NCBI RefSeq assembly: GCF_902364945.1
Contig: NZ_CABJFS010000001.1
Span: 124,001 to 188,000, forward strand
DNA from: Collinsella aerofaciens
GTDB lineage: Bacteria > Actinomycetota > Coriobacteriia > Coriobacteriales > Coriobacteriaceae
DNA: 64,000 nt
Direction: 5' to 3'
Notes under the pieces: generated by a model
The model's input: only the letters and a program-made list of their open reading frames with translations
What the model was told of the DNA's origin: nothing
Database searches by the model: none
Shown: one piece after another, positions 27,439-36,278 of the stretch
Layout of the letters: every line of letters starts with the position of its first letter
How positions within the stretch are numbered: the stretch's first letter is position 1
Translations under genes and position numbers: made by a program

Positions 27439-29253
27439 TCATTCACCTCGCTCGTATGTATCGAGGTATTCCTGCTTGAGCGTCTGCGAGGACGACTTGA
27501 TCTTTTCCACGAGCGTGCCGGCCTCGATGAAGTAGAACGAGTTGGTGAGGTCTGCCAGGTCGTCGAGCAGATGGCTTGAAATGAGCACGCTTCGTCCCCG
27601 CGCCACCTCGCTGCGCATCGCGTCGCAGGAGGTTTTCCGCTTTCCCGGATCGAGGGCGTTCAGCGGTTCATCGAGGATGAGGTACGGGCAATCGGTCGCT
27701 ATCGCCATGGCAAGCTTTACCTGCTGCTTCATTCCTGTCGAGAGTTTACGGGTCGGCTTGTCGAGATATGGGGAGATTCCGAGGGAGTCGCAGAGCGAGT
27801 CGATGTCGGCGGCCGATTTCCACGCCTCCCTAACGAAAGCAAGGTGCTCGATGGCCGATAGCGTGGGATAGAGATCCGCGCTGCCCGAAGAGCTCAGGTA
27901 GACGAGTTCTGCAAATTCGGCTGATCGACGTTGGCAGATTCCGTCTGCCGCCAGGCTTCCCGAGCGGATGCGGGTGGGAAATTGGCCCGACAGCGCTTCA
28001 AGAAGGGTGGTTTTCCCCGAGCCGTTGGGAGCAACGAGGCCCGCCGCCGTTCCCGGGCTCAGGAAAAGCGACCCGATTGAAAGTATCGTCGTGCTCCCGT
28101 ATCCCACGCTCGCGTCCAGAAGCTCGAGCCCATGGTGCTTTTTCGCGGGTCCAGGCTGTTTGGGGGAACGTGCCGCAACGGCGCCGACCGTAAAAAAGAC
28201 CGCGACGTATGCCAGGGCCACGGCAAGCATCGATGCGCTGCCTGAACCGGAGCCAATGAATTCTGTCGGGAAGCATCCTACGTAACCCGTTGCCTCGATA
28301 GGCGAGAACACGGCCAGCGGCAGGAGATTGAGCGCGGCGTTATGCTCCAGCGCCGAATCGGACAGTAACGGGAATGCCGGGGCCGCGACAAGCAGCGCGG
28401 AGGTAAGGGGGCCCGCGAGGACGCGCCTCGTTGCGGTCGATAGGACGGCGGAGCAAACGGATATCAAGGTTCCGCCCGCAAGAAGCGCGATAAGCAGGGC
28501 CGTGAAGACGTTTCCCGCGGTCGTGGTGGTAAGCGCGCCGTCATGGAAGAAGGCGATCGGGTACCCAATTTGCCCGAAGCCGTTTAGGGCCAAGGCGTAA
28601 ATGCCCCCGGGTGCGAGGCCGGCGAGGAGCATCGCGGTCCCCGCGGCGATTATCGAAAACACGATCTGGATAAGGCGCCGGAATTTGGGCGCGGGCGCCT
28701 TTGCCGCCAGGGTCGCAGGCCTTGTGGCCCCGAGCACGAGTATCGACGAGAGAAGGAAGGGAATGAAGGGAAGGAAAGACGGCGCCGTGGCAATGGCGTA
28801 AGGCAGGAAGGAAAGGAATGGCAGGTCGTTTGCGGAGGCCGGGATATCCGTGATGCCGGAGCTGCTCAGGGCACGGCAATACGCGAGCGCCGCGTCATTG
28901 GTCTCTCGGTCTCCCACGATGGACCCGGATTGGAAGCCTTCGCCCATGAGCGCGTAGTAGCTCTCGGCAGAATCGAGAAAGGCGGCGTCGGTTTGAGCGG
29001 CAAGGGCGGCGTTCGCGTATCTTGCAAGCTCCGCGTCAGCTTGCTGCTCTGGCGATAGGTCTGTGCCGCTGGCCTGGGGCGCGCGCATATTGAATGCGTC
29101 GACAAAGCCCTGCATGCCCTGCTTCATAAAGAAGGGCCCGTAGATGGGTGAATTGAACGCAATGGGGACGGAAAAGGCTGCAGCGAGAACGAGCGTACAA
29201 ATCCATGCGGCCTTGTCTCTTAGGATCAGTTTGAGAAGAAGTCGACAGTACAT
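27439..29253 (-). CDS. ABC transporter permease-ATPase fusion
   Basis: A 604-residue protein joining an ABC-2-like membrane domain (about 1-365: one N-terminal helix, a 120-residue extracytoplasmic region, then about five helices) to an ATPase (about 378-595). The ATPase has Walker A APNGSGKTT at 408-416, a divergent signature LSTGMKQQ, Walker B YLILDEP and NALDP. The membrane part contains NGFGQIGYPI at 224-233, a motif also seen twice in the tandem permease of this locus. Its closest relative here for the ATPase is the gene at 29407. Such fusions are uncommon for bacteriocin or immunity exporters. The ATG at 29253 follows AGGTG. Substrate unknown. Confidence 0.88.
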   Translation of the reverse strand: MYCRLLLKLILRDKAAWICTLVLAAAFSVPIAFNSPIYGPFFMKQGMQGFVDAFNMRAPQASGTDLSPEQQADAELARYANAALAAQTDAAFLDSAESYYALMGEGFQSGSIVGDRETNDAALAYCRALSSSGITDIPASANDLPFLSFLPYAIATAPSFLPFIPFLLSSILVLGATRPATLAAKAPAPKFRRLIQIVFSIIAAGTAMLLAGLAPGGIYALALNGFGQIGYPIAFFHDGALTTTTAGNVFTALLIALLAGGTLISVCSAVLSTATRRVLAGPLTSALLVAAPAFPLLSDSALEHNAALNLLPLAVFSPIEATGYVGCFPTEFIGSGSGSASMLAVALAYVAVFFTVGAVAARSPKQPGPAKKHHGLELLDASVGYGSTTILSIGSLFLSPGTAAGLVAPNGSGKTTLLEALSGQFPTRIRSGSLAADGICQRRSAEFAELVYLSSSGSADLYPTLSAIEHLAFVREAWKSAADIDSLCDSLGISPYLDKPTRKLSTGMKQQVKLAMAIATDCPYLILDEPLNALDPGKRKTSCDAMRSEVARGRSVLISSHLLDDLADLTNSFYFIEAGTLVEKIKSSSQTLKQEYLDTYERGE

Positions 29254-29406
29254 TCAGAAGCACCTACGTTCCTCAAAGAATCGTTAGATTAAAAGTAACA
29301 GACCGGATGAAGATACGTGCGACGGGGGCGAGGCGAATGGCTGAGCGGTATCGATACGCGGGTTCAACGGTATCACATTGGCCACATAGATTTTTAACTT
29401 GCATTT

Positions 29407-30147
29407 CTACCCGCCCTTTTCGTAGAGTCGCCGATACGTGCTTAGCGCACCCTCGGCGCGTCCGGCAGGCTTTGCGAAATGGGATCCAGGAGACTTCGGC
29501 GCAGCATCATCTTGCGGAATGCTTCTAATGAGCCTCCCATCCTTCAAAAACAGAATCTCATCGCACAGCCTATCGACCGAATCCAAGATGTGGGATGACA
29601 TGATGATGCACGTACCAGAATCGGCCAGCTTCCTGAGAATCTCGGAATGCAAGTCCACCCTGCTGGGGTCGAGCGCGTTCATGGGCTCATCTAATAGAAG
29701 GTACCGCGCGCCCGTCGCATACGCAATCGCCAGGGTAAGCTGCTGCTTCATGCCCTGGCTCAGAGTGCGGATCCTCATCTTCGCGAACTCGCCTATCTGC
29801 GTTTGTTCCACTATCTCTTCGATATCGCGAGCATGCGGCCACATATCGCAAACCATCTTGAGGTGATCTTCCGCACGCAATCCGGGATACAGCAGCGTCC
29901 CCTCACCAGGTGCATAGAAGATCATAGAACGGACCTCTCTCGCACCCGTACCCTGCACCTCATCCAGAACGATGCTCCCGTCCACGCGAGGACCCGGCAA
30001 ACCTGCCATCGCACGCAGCAACGTCGTCTTTCCATGCCCGTTCGGAGCGACGAGACCGTAGACCGTACCCGGGGCAAACTCAGCGTTCACCGAATCTACG
30101 AGCACCTTCTTTCCATAAGAGATCGTCAGCGTTTGAAGGTCAATCAT
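29407..30147 (-). CDS. ABC transporter ATP-binding protein
   Basis: A 246-residue ATPase with Walker A APNGHGKTT near residue 37, signature LSQGMKQQ, Walker B YLLLDEPMNALDP and SSH at the switch histidine. It resembles the ATPase half of the neighbouring fusion protein closely, including the GMKQQ signature in place of SGGQ. The ATG at 30147 is preferred since AAAGGGG lies nine bases upstream; an ATG three codons earlier abuts that site. It starts five bases after the stop of the tandem permease gene, so the two form a transporter. Confidence 0.92.
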   Translation of the reverse strand: MIDLQTLTISYGKKVLVDSVNAEFAPGTVYGLVAPNGHGKTTLLRAMAGLPGPRVDGSIVLDEVQGTGAREVRSMIFYAPGEGTLLYPGLRAEDHLKMVCDMWPHARDIEEIVEQTQIGEFAKMRIRTLSQGMKQQLTLAIAYATGARYLLLDEPMNALDPSRVDLHSEILRKLADSGTCIIMSSHILDSVDRLCDEILFLKDGRLIRSIPQDDAAPKSPGSHFAKPAGRAEGALSTYRRLYEKGG

Positions 30148-30152
30148 CGAGA

Positions 30153-32375
30153 TCATCCCCTTTCGATCTTTGGAACACTCAGGCGCACCATCAACGGAGA
30201 TACGGCGCCCAAGACCACCAGCAGAGCGCCCGATGCGCCGACGACCTCTCCAAAAGGCATCGCGTTCGTCCCTCGCCCAAGGAACCCAATCGTCCCCACC
30301 TGGGAAGCGGGATCAAACGAGGCGAATGGAGCCAGCAGCGCGACGCCCATGCCCACGCTTTCAACATGAGCGCTCAACGAACCCAACACCAAGAGAACCG
30401 CGCAAACCATTCCGGTGACAACGGGGTTGCGGCTAATCGCTGCTGTCAACGCAGCGACGACGGAAATCACGCCGTATGCCATGACCAGCAACGGAATACT
30501 GCACAACACCGCCTCCCCCACCGTGGACGTTGTCGAAGCTCCCGCCCGAATGAGAGCGACGGGATACTCCGATCCACCCGCACCGTTCTTAATCACGGAC
30601 ACAACGACAGCGGGAACCATCGACACCAAAAGCAGCACCAAGCCAAGCAGGAGAGCCAGCGCAACAGCCGTCAGAAAACGCACATGCGCTGTTGCGGGGA
30701 TCTGGAGAACCAGAAGGGAACGACACTGCAGGTGGGTGCACGCGAGCGATGTGACAACCACGGGCAACAGCAAAAATAAGGAGGGAAGCGCTGCCTGGAG
30801 ATACGAAAGGAGGATTAATGGGGGCATCTTCGTACTTAACTCGTAAACCTTGGGGTCCGGCAAGCTCGCGATCGACTCAAGCAGAAGGGCGCGCGCCTCC
30901 GCACGAGAAGGAGTCTCCGGCTCGATTCCGATCGATTGCAGGAGAGTCGCATCTGCCGCGCCCAGCTCACCTCGAGCGCGCTCGTACGTCGCAAGGCTTC
31001 GAAACCCCTCCGCAGGCATAGGCGCGTACACGAAACCCGAAAGAGCATCCCGCATGTCTTCCAGGGCCGCTTTGCCCTCGACGTCCATATTCGCAGCGTT
31101 CTGCTCTAGATACCGATCTATTGAACGGAGCTCCCCATCCCTATACCGAACAGCGGAAACGTTATCAGCGTCAGGAAACATCTCGACCAGAGCCGGGGCC
31201 AGCATCGTCATCGACATTGCAATCGCGCATACGGCGAGGGTAGGAGAACGCAGGAGCAGTTTCCCCATCGTTCTTACGTATGCAACGGCGGAGGCACAAG
31301 CGCTCGAACGAGTTGCCGTTCTCGATGCAGTGAAGGAACCTCTCTCAAGACAAATCGGGGATATCGGGCACGCGCAGCCGCTCTTTCCAGCAACGCAAAG
31401 CAGGCTAATTGCCAGCACCTCGATCCCGATTGCGCATACGAGGGCAATCGCGCCACGCTCGAAGCAAAGTCCAGGCAGATTCACTATCTGCGTTGTCGGG
31501 TACGGGCTATAGGCGCCGACGGTCAACTCAGTGTTCGCATACGTAAGGGGATTCAACAGGGCGAACTCACGTAAAGCGATGGATCTTCCGTAATACCCGG
31601 GAACCATCGTCACCCCCATCAGGGCACATACGAACACGATTCCAAGCGTAGGGTTATTGGCAATCTTCACGGCAAGGTGAACGACAAGCGAGATGAACGC
31701 TGCCACCAAGAATTGCAAGATGGCCGTCTGCGCGAACACCAGCCAAGCCGGTTTGATAACCGGAGTCGCATATTGAATGTAGCCTATCGGATAGAACGGC
31801 GAGCCCGGGCCATTCTTCACAAGCGCGGCGATTATCCCTGGAAGATTGATGGCGAGGACGGCAAGCATTGCAAAAACACTCGCCCATACGCTCGATGCAA
31901 CAAGTCTACCCAGCTCGCCCATCGGTGCCTGGATGATGAGCTTTTCACGTTTGTTAAGACGCGCGGCAAGGAACGAGACGGCAACGGCCGTTGCGACCCA
32001 TAGCAAGTACTCCTTCGATCCGTCATAATAGGTGTACTCTCCATCCGATATCTGCAGAAGCGGAAGTAGGGGAGAGAGCGGTGCCAAGATAAGACGTCCC
32101 GCGGCAAGAGGGTACAGAAGCGCGGGCATGCTTGATGAAGAGGCATAGACACCGTCCTCCCCCGCATTCACAAGCGCATCCGCATAGGATGCTGACAATT
32201 CCTGCTCAACACGGGTTATTCCCGACTCGAGGTATTCGACCCGTCCGTCGATGCCAGCCGCGCTCCTGAAGACGGGCAGAGCACAAAGAACCATCAACGC
32301 AACAACGACAACACAGAGCGACCTGGAGGAGAGAAGCGACCTAAAGATCGCCTTCGAGATTTTGAGCATATTCAT
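30153..32375 (-). CDS. Tandem (duplicated) ABC-2-like permease
   Basis: A 740-residue membrane protein made of two similar halves. Each begins with a hydrophobic helix (about 20-37 and 378-396), then a large extracytoplasmic region, then a cluster of five or six helices. Each half contains the motif NGxGxxxYP[IV]: NGPGSPFYPI at 188-197 and NGAGGSEYPV at 597-606, 409 residues apart. The linker at about 330-365 is Cys- and Ser-rich. One polypeptide could provide both membrane halves of a transporter powered by the adjacent ATPase. The ATG at 32375 follows AAGG; an ATG six codons earlier is an alternative. Confidence 0.85.
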   Translation of the reverse strand: MNMLKISKAIFRSLLSSRSLCVVVVALMVLCALPVFRSAAGIDGRVEYLESGITRVEQELSASYADALVNAGEDGVYASSSSMPALLYPLAAGRLILAPLSPLLPLLQISDGEYTYYDGSKEYLLWVATAVAVSFLAARLNKREKLIIQAPMGELGRLVASSVWASVFAMLAVLAINLPGIIAALVKNGPGSPFYPIGYIQYATPVIKPAWLVFAQTAILQFLVAAFISLVVHLAVKIANNPTLGIVFVCALMGVTMVPGYYGRSIALREFALLNPLTYANTELTVGAYSPYPTTQIVNLPGLCFERGAIALVCAIGIEVLAISLLCVAGKSGCACPISPICLERGSFTASRTATRSSACASAVAYVRTMGKLLLRSPTLAVCAIAMSMTMLAPALVEMFPDADNVSAVRYRDGELRSIDRYLEQNAANMDVEGKAALEDMRDALSGFVYAPMPAEGFRSLATYERARGELGAADATLLQSIGIEPETPSRAEARALLLESIASLPDPKVYELSTKMPPLILLSYLQAALPSLFLLLPVVVTSLACTHLQCRSLLVLQIPATAHVRFLTAVALALLLGLVLLLVSMVPAVVVSVIKNGAGGSEYPVALIRAGASTTSTVGEAVLCSIPLLVMAYGVISVVAALTAAISRNPVVTGMVCAVLLVLGSLSAHVESVGMGVALLAPFASFDPASQVGTIGFLGRGTNAMPFGEVVGASGALLVVLGAVSPLMVRLSVPKIERG

Positions 32376-32510
32376 CGCCAACCTTAACCTCATCCAGTCG
32401 GAACAGAGTGGCCGAACAAAATGCTCGGCCCTTATTACTTGCCGGCAAAGTCAATTTAACATAAACTGTTAAAAAGTAACCTGAGTTTTTTAAATTCTTC
32501 GGAGGTTATT

Positions 32511-33023
32511 ATGAGTTCCGACAATCGCACTCCCCGGCTTCATTCCTTCCGCATCGCATGTGCGATAGCCTCTGCGACCCTTTGCGCCACCGCCATCGCA
32601 CAAGTGGCGTTCTCCTTAAAGCCAGCAATCGAAGTGCTCGACAACCCTGTAATTGCAGACTCCCCCGCGTATCCAGCCCTTGCGATCTCGACATTGGTCC
32701 CTGCCGTCATCGGTATCGCTACGACCATCCTCAGCGCCGTTCTCGTGTGGACGATCAAGAGCGGAGACCCCTTCAAGAAAGGGTCTGCGACATGCTTGAA
32801 GGTGCTCGGCATTCTCTTCGTTGTTCAAGCTGCCACCAGCCTCTACGCCGGCTCACTCAAAACCTCCGTTTCGATGTTTGGCGGCGAGGGGGCCGTCGGC
32901 GCCCAAGAGATCGCTTCATCATTCGATTGGACCTCTCTGGTTCTCGGCATCGTCCTGTTCATGCTTTCCCAGCTCTTCTTGTACGCCCGAGAGCTGTACC
33001 TCGACTCCGACGAGATTGCGTAA
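32511..33023 (+). CDS. DUF2975-like membrane protein
   Basis: A 170-residue protein with four hydrophobic segments (about 14-35, 55-82, 93-113 and 140-160), resembling the DUF2975 family. Such proteins are commonly paired with a YozG-type XRE regulator, as here. The ATG at 32511 follows GGAGG with five-base spacing. It diverges from the tandem permease gene across a 135-bp gap, which must hold both promoters, so the pair may regulate or sense the transporter. The function is unknown. Confidence 0.8.
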   Translation: MSSDNRTPRLHSFRIACAIASATLCATAIAQVAFSLKPAIEVLDNPVIADSPAYPALAISTLVPAVIGIATTILSAVLVWTIKSGDPFKKGSATCLKVLGILFVVQAATSLYAGSLKTSVSMFGGEGAVGAQEIASSFDWTSLVLGIVLFMLSQLFLYARELYLDSDEIA

Positions 33024-33032
33024 GGAAACGCC

Positions 33033-33284
33033 ATGCCCGTAATTGTTCGCCTCGACAAGATCATGGCCGAGCGAAAGATTTCCTCGAACGAACTTGCCGA
33101 AAGGATTGGAACCACGCCCGTGAACCTGTCCCGTATTAAAAAAGGGCATATTCGCGGCATTCGCTTCAACACACTCGAGCAGCTATGCCTCGCCCTTCGT
33201 TGCCAACCCGGAGACCTTCTCGAAGTCATGAGCGAAGAGGATGCCCGAAAGGAGTTCGGACTCGATTGGTCCGCCGAGGATTAG
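33033..33284 (+). CDS. XRE-family (YozG-like) transcriptional regulator
   Basis: An 83-residue DNA-binding protein, almost all helix-turn-helix: LDKIMAERKISSNELAERIG, then TTPVNLSRIKKG (recognition helix) and FNTLEQLCLALRCQPGDLLE. It starts 9 bp after the DUF2975-like gene, with AAGGAAA upstream. Its stop codon is directly followed, in the same frame, by the integrase remnant, suggesting a deletion or insertion junction. It probably controls the two-gene unit and perhaps the divergent ABC operon. Confidence 0.9.
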   Translation: MPVIVRLDKIMAERKISSNELAERIGTTPVNLSRIKKGHIRGIRFNTLEQLCLALRCQPGDLLEVMSEEDARKEFGLDWSAED

Positions 33285-34010
33285 AGGGCGGTCGTACTCG
33301 CCCTGCACACGGGGATGCGAATCGGCGAGGTCTGCGGCCTTCGGTGGTGCGATGTGGATTTCGAGACGGGCCTGATCTCGATCAGACACTCGGTGGCGCA
33401 CGCGAAGGGAATGGGTTCGTTCATCAAGGACACCAAGACCCATGACGCCAGGGGTATCCCCATCGACCCGGTCGGCCTACTCCCCTTCCTGAAGGAGACC
33501 CACGAGATCGACTGCGGAAAGCTGCGCTTGCGCGGCCTTACCGGGGCGGTCGAGATCGGGGACTGCTACATCCTGTCGGAGCCGGGCGCGACCTTCGCGA
33601 CGACAAGCTATATCCGCAGGGCGTTCAAGACGTTCTCGGAGACCAACGGCCTCATGGGCACCAACGACGAGCTGATCACGTTCCACGGCCTTCGCCACAC
33701 GTTCGCAACGCAGTGGATCCGCCAAGGCGGCGATATCAAGGCGCTCCAATCGATCCTCGGCCACAAGGACGCCATGGCGACGCTCAACGTCTACGCCGAC
33801 ATCGAGCCCATCTCCAAAATCCATAACATGCTGCGCGCCACGCCGTGCCTTTGGCGCGGGCACCTCGGGCCGAGGGTCGATCCGGGTCCCATGTTCCAAC
33901 AGAGGATCCAGGAGTCCATCGAGACGCTCCAGGCGTTCGGCTACGGCATCACCGAGCCGGACGACCGAAATATCGCCATACGCGACGTGAAGACGAACAG
34001 TTGGCTCTAG
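33285..34010 (+). pseudogene. Truncated tyrosine recombinase/integrase (catalytic domain only)
   Basis: The frame begins immediately after the XRE stop and reads AVVLALHTGMRIGEVCGLRW, the box I region of a phage-type integrase with its catalytic arginine. It goes on through HGLRHTFATQW (box II His and Arg), ILGHKD and NVYAD with the nucleophilic tyrosine. The N-terminal arm-binding and core-binding domains are missing, and no ribosome site precedes the first ATG at 33315. The catalytic residues are all retained. It is interpreted as the remnant of the integrase that brought in the island; it could be expressed by read-through from the XRE gene, but that is untested. Confidence 0.85.
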
Positions 34011-34406
34011 CTCACCGAGTACGCGGCAGTGCTGGGCCCATCCCAACTGAGGTCACGGTGGTCCGATAGGGGCGCCGCCCGCGGCATGCGCCGCGGAGCG
34101 GTATCCCCTACCGAAGGGCGGGGATGCCCTCCGCTTCCAGTTCGGAATCAGCCGTCGGAGGCGTTCGGCTGACTGCGGGAACGGCCTGTCCGCTCAATGT
34201 GTTCGGCTGAGATCGGAAATCAACCCAACACGAGCCGGACACGCGCCAGACGGCTCTTCCCCGTACGGCCTTCCCCCTTACGCTCATGTTGCAGGCATGT
34301 AACGCCGCAGCGAGCGCGCCTTTTTTGCGCCAGACAGGTACAATGATGAACACTGTACCGTAGCGGAGCGCCCCGCGCGCGCCGCAATCACGCGAAAGGG
34401 TTTCCC
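34011..34406. other. Non-coding interval after the integrase remnant
   Basis: It contains the right 63-bp direct repeat, preceded by a hairpin in which CCTCCG (34128) can pair with CGGAGG (34156). A small dyad GGTACA ... TGTACC at 34337-34359 lies in the expected promoter region of the ACT-domain gene, with TACAAT as a possible -10 element. A minus-strand open frame over 34108-34353 only translates the repeat. No gene is visible. Confidence 0.55.
34163..34225 (+). repeat. 63-bp direct repeat, right copy (candidate attachment site)
   Basis: Matches 26951-27013 at 61 of 63 positions. It lies 152 bp past the integrase remnant, as expected for an att site next to its integrase. Internal GTTCGGCTGA occurs at 34163 and 34201. 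Confidence 0.85.
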
Positions 34407-34694
34407 ATGGCCGAGATCTCGTCCTCCCGTATCGTCATCACCGTCCTTGGCAAGAACCGCCCCGGCATCGTCGCCGGCGTCACCCGTGTTCTGGGCGAGG
34501 CCAACGTCGACATCCGCGACATTACGCAGTCCATTATCGAGGACATCTTCACCATGACCATGCTGGCCGACACCGCCGAGTCCAAGCTCGACTTCGCCGA
34601 ACTCCAGAAGGCGCTTGCCGAGGCCGGCGAGCTTTCGGGCGTCAATGTGTCCATCCAGCGCGAGGATGTCTTTAACTTTATGTACCGCCTGTAG
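34407..34694 (+). CDS. ACT domain-containing protein (UPF0237 family)
   Basis: A 95-residue stand-alone ACT domain. VITVLGKNRPGIVAGVTRVLGEANVDIRDITQ shows the beta-alpha-beta ligand-binding fold, and EDIFTMTMLAD follows. Such small ACT proteins bind amino acids or other small ligands, but no specific role is established. The ATG at 34407 follows AAAGGG. It lies 78 bp upstream of citrate synthase on the same strand. Confidence 0.92.
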   Translation: MAEISSSRIVITVLGKNRPGIVAGVTRVLGEANVDIRDITQSIIEDIFTMTMLADTAESKLDFAELQKALAEAGELSGVNVSIQREDVFNFMYRL

Positions 34695-34772
34695 CGAACA
34701 GGTCGTGCGGGAACAGGCTGGCGCATCTGCACCCAAGCACGCCGCCCCCACACGACCCCGAGAGGAGCGCGC

Positions 34773-36191
34773 ATGGCTTACGACGCCAAGAAAATCTACT
34801 ACCGCTTCGATGACCATCTGAGCCGCCTGGTCTTGGATTATGAGGCGAGCCGCCAGATTTCGCCCGAAAGCGAAAACCTCTACCACGGCCTACCGACTGA
34901 TCCGTATGACGAGGGTCTGTTCGTCGAGCACAACGTCAAGCGCGGCCTGCGCAACGCCGACGGCTCGGGTGTGGTCGCGGGTCTTACCCGCATCTCGGAC
35001 GTGCACGGCTACAACAAGGTCGACGGCAAAGTCGTGCCCGACCAGGGCAAGCTTACGCTGCGCGGCTATAGCATCGAGGACCTGGTCAACAATGCCCAGG
35101 CCGAGAATCGCTACGGCTACGAAGAAGTCGCCTATCTGCTCATTACGGGCTCTCTGCCCACCAAGGAAGAGCTCGACGGCTTTTGCGAGCGCCTGGGCGC
35201 CTTTAGACATCTGAGCGACGAGTACGTTAAAGAGTTCCCTATGACCACGGTATCGTCGAGCATCATGAACGTGCTCCAGCGCGCCGTACTGCTGCTCTAC
35301 GCCTTCGATGCCGAACCAGACGTGATCACGCCCGAGCACGAAATCGACGTCGCCATTTCCATGCTCGCACGTCTCCCGCGCATCGCCGCCTTCGCACACA
35401 TGGCCTCGGTCGCCAAGCTTCGCGGCTCCGAGGTTCACGTGCCGCACCCTACGCCCGGTCTCTCCACCGCCGAGACCATCCTACAGGTCCTGCGCGGCGG
35501 CATGGCGTTCACCCGCGATGAGGCGATGCTGCTCGACGTTATGCTCATGCTGCATGCCGAGCACGGCGGCGGCAACAACTCCACCTTCGCTTGCCGCGTG
35601 CTGTCGTCTTCGGCCACCGACCCGTATTCCGCCTACGCCGCGGCTATCGGCTCGCTCAAGGGCCCGCGCCACGGTGGTGCCAATGCCAAGGTCGTGTCTA
35701 TGCACGAGGACATCCGCGCGCATGTCTCCAACTGGGAAGACGAGGACGAGGTCGCGGCCTACCTGGGCAAGATCCTTGACAAGCAGGCCTTCGACGGCAC
35801 GGGCCTCATCTACGGCATGGGCCACGCCGTCTATACGCTCAGCGACCCGCGCGCCGAGGTCTGCCGCCGTTACGCGCGCACGCTTGCCGCCAAGAAGGAC
35901 CTGGGCGAGGAGTTCGCGCTCATCGAGCGCATCGAGCGCCTGGCACCGCAGGTGATGCGCGACCACGGCATGACCAAGCCCATCTGCGCCAACATCGACC
36001 TATACACGGGCTTTATCTACAAGATGCTCGGCGTGCCCGAGACGCTTTTTACGCCGCTGTTCGCCGTCGCCCGCATGGCCGGCTGGTCGGCGCACCGCAT
36101 GGAAGAGCTCTTCTGCGCGCACCGCATCATCCGTCCCGCGTATCGCCCGGTTATCGAGCCGCTGGAGTACAAGCCGCTCGCCGATCGCTAG
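34773..36191 (+). CDS. gltA: Citrate synthase
   Basis: A 472-residue citrate/2-methylcitrate synthase family enzyme. Catalytic residues are visible in LHAEHGGGNNSTF (first His), GPRHGGAN, GMGHAVYTLSDPRA (second His) and CANIDLYTGF (Asp). The N-terminal 70 residues are longer than usual for gut anaerobes and carry a region before RISDVHGYN. It condenses oxaloacetate and acetyl-CoA and so feeds 2-oxoglutarate for glutamate synthesis; glutamate synthase is at the other end of the window. The ATG at 34773 follows GAGAGGAG. Confidence 0.94.
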   Translation: MAYDAKKIYYRFDDHLSRLVLDYEASRQISPESENLYHGLPTDPYDEGLFVEHNVKRGLRNADGSGVVAGLTRISDVHGYNKVDGKVVPDQGKLTLRGYSIEDLVNNAQAENRYGYEEVAYLLITGSLPTKEELDGFCERLGAFRHLSDEYVKEFPMTTVSSSIMNVLQRAVLLLYAFDAEPDVITPEHEIDVAISMLARLPRIAAFAHMASVAKLRGSEVHVPHPTPGLSTAETILQVLRGGMAFTRDEAMLLDVMLMLHAEHGGGNNSTFACRVLSSSATDPYSAYAAAIGSLKGPRHGGANAKVVSMHEDIRAHVSNWEDEDEVAAYLGKILDKQAFDGTGLIYGMGHAVYTLSDPRAEVCRRYARTLAAKKDLGEEFALIERIERLAPQVMRDHGMTKPICANIDLYTGFIYKMLGVPETLFTPLFAVARMAGWSAHRMEELFCAHRIIRPAYRPVIEPLEYKPLADR

Positions 36192-36214
36192 GACGCGGAC
36201 CGTTATAGAACCCG

Positions 36215-36249
36215 AGCGTGGCCAGGGCATCACCGCCCTCGGCCACGCT
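36215..36249 (+). terminator. Intrinsic terminator of citrate synthase
   Basis: AGCGTGGCC pairs with GGCCACGCT, with an inner AGGGC/GCCCT helix, followed by TTTTT. It lies 24 bp past the stop. Confidence 0.88.
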
Positions 36250-36278
36250 TTTTATGCCAGTAGAAAGGATCGCAACGA

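Larger units (their letters stand above)
26951..34225. mobile_element. Candidate 7.2-kb integrated island bounded by direct repeats
   Basis: Two 63-bp direct repeats bracket four minus-strand genes (exported small protein, two ABC components, tandem permease), two plus-strand genes (DUF2975-like and XRE) and a truncated tyrosine integrase at the right end. Accessory gene content between core genes (rpmE on the left; ACT-domain gene and citrate synthase on the right) fits an insertion. The integrase lacks its N-terminus, so the element is probably fixed. Base composition is not strikingly different from its surroundings. Comparison with an empty site in a related genome would be decisive. Confidence 0.6.
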
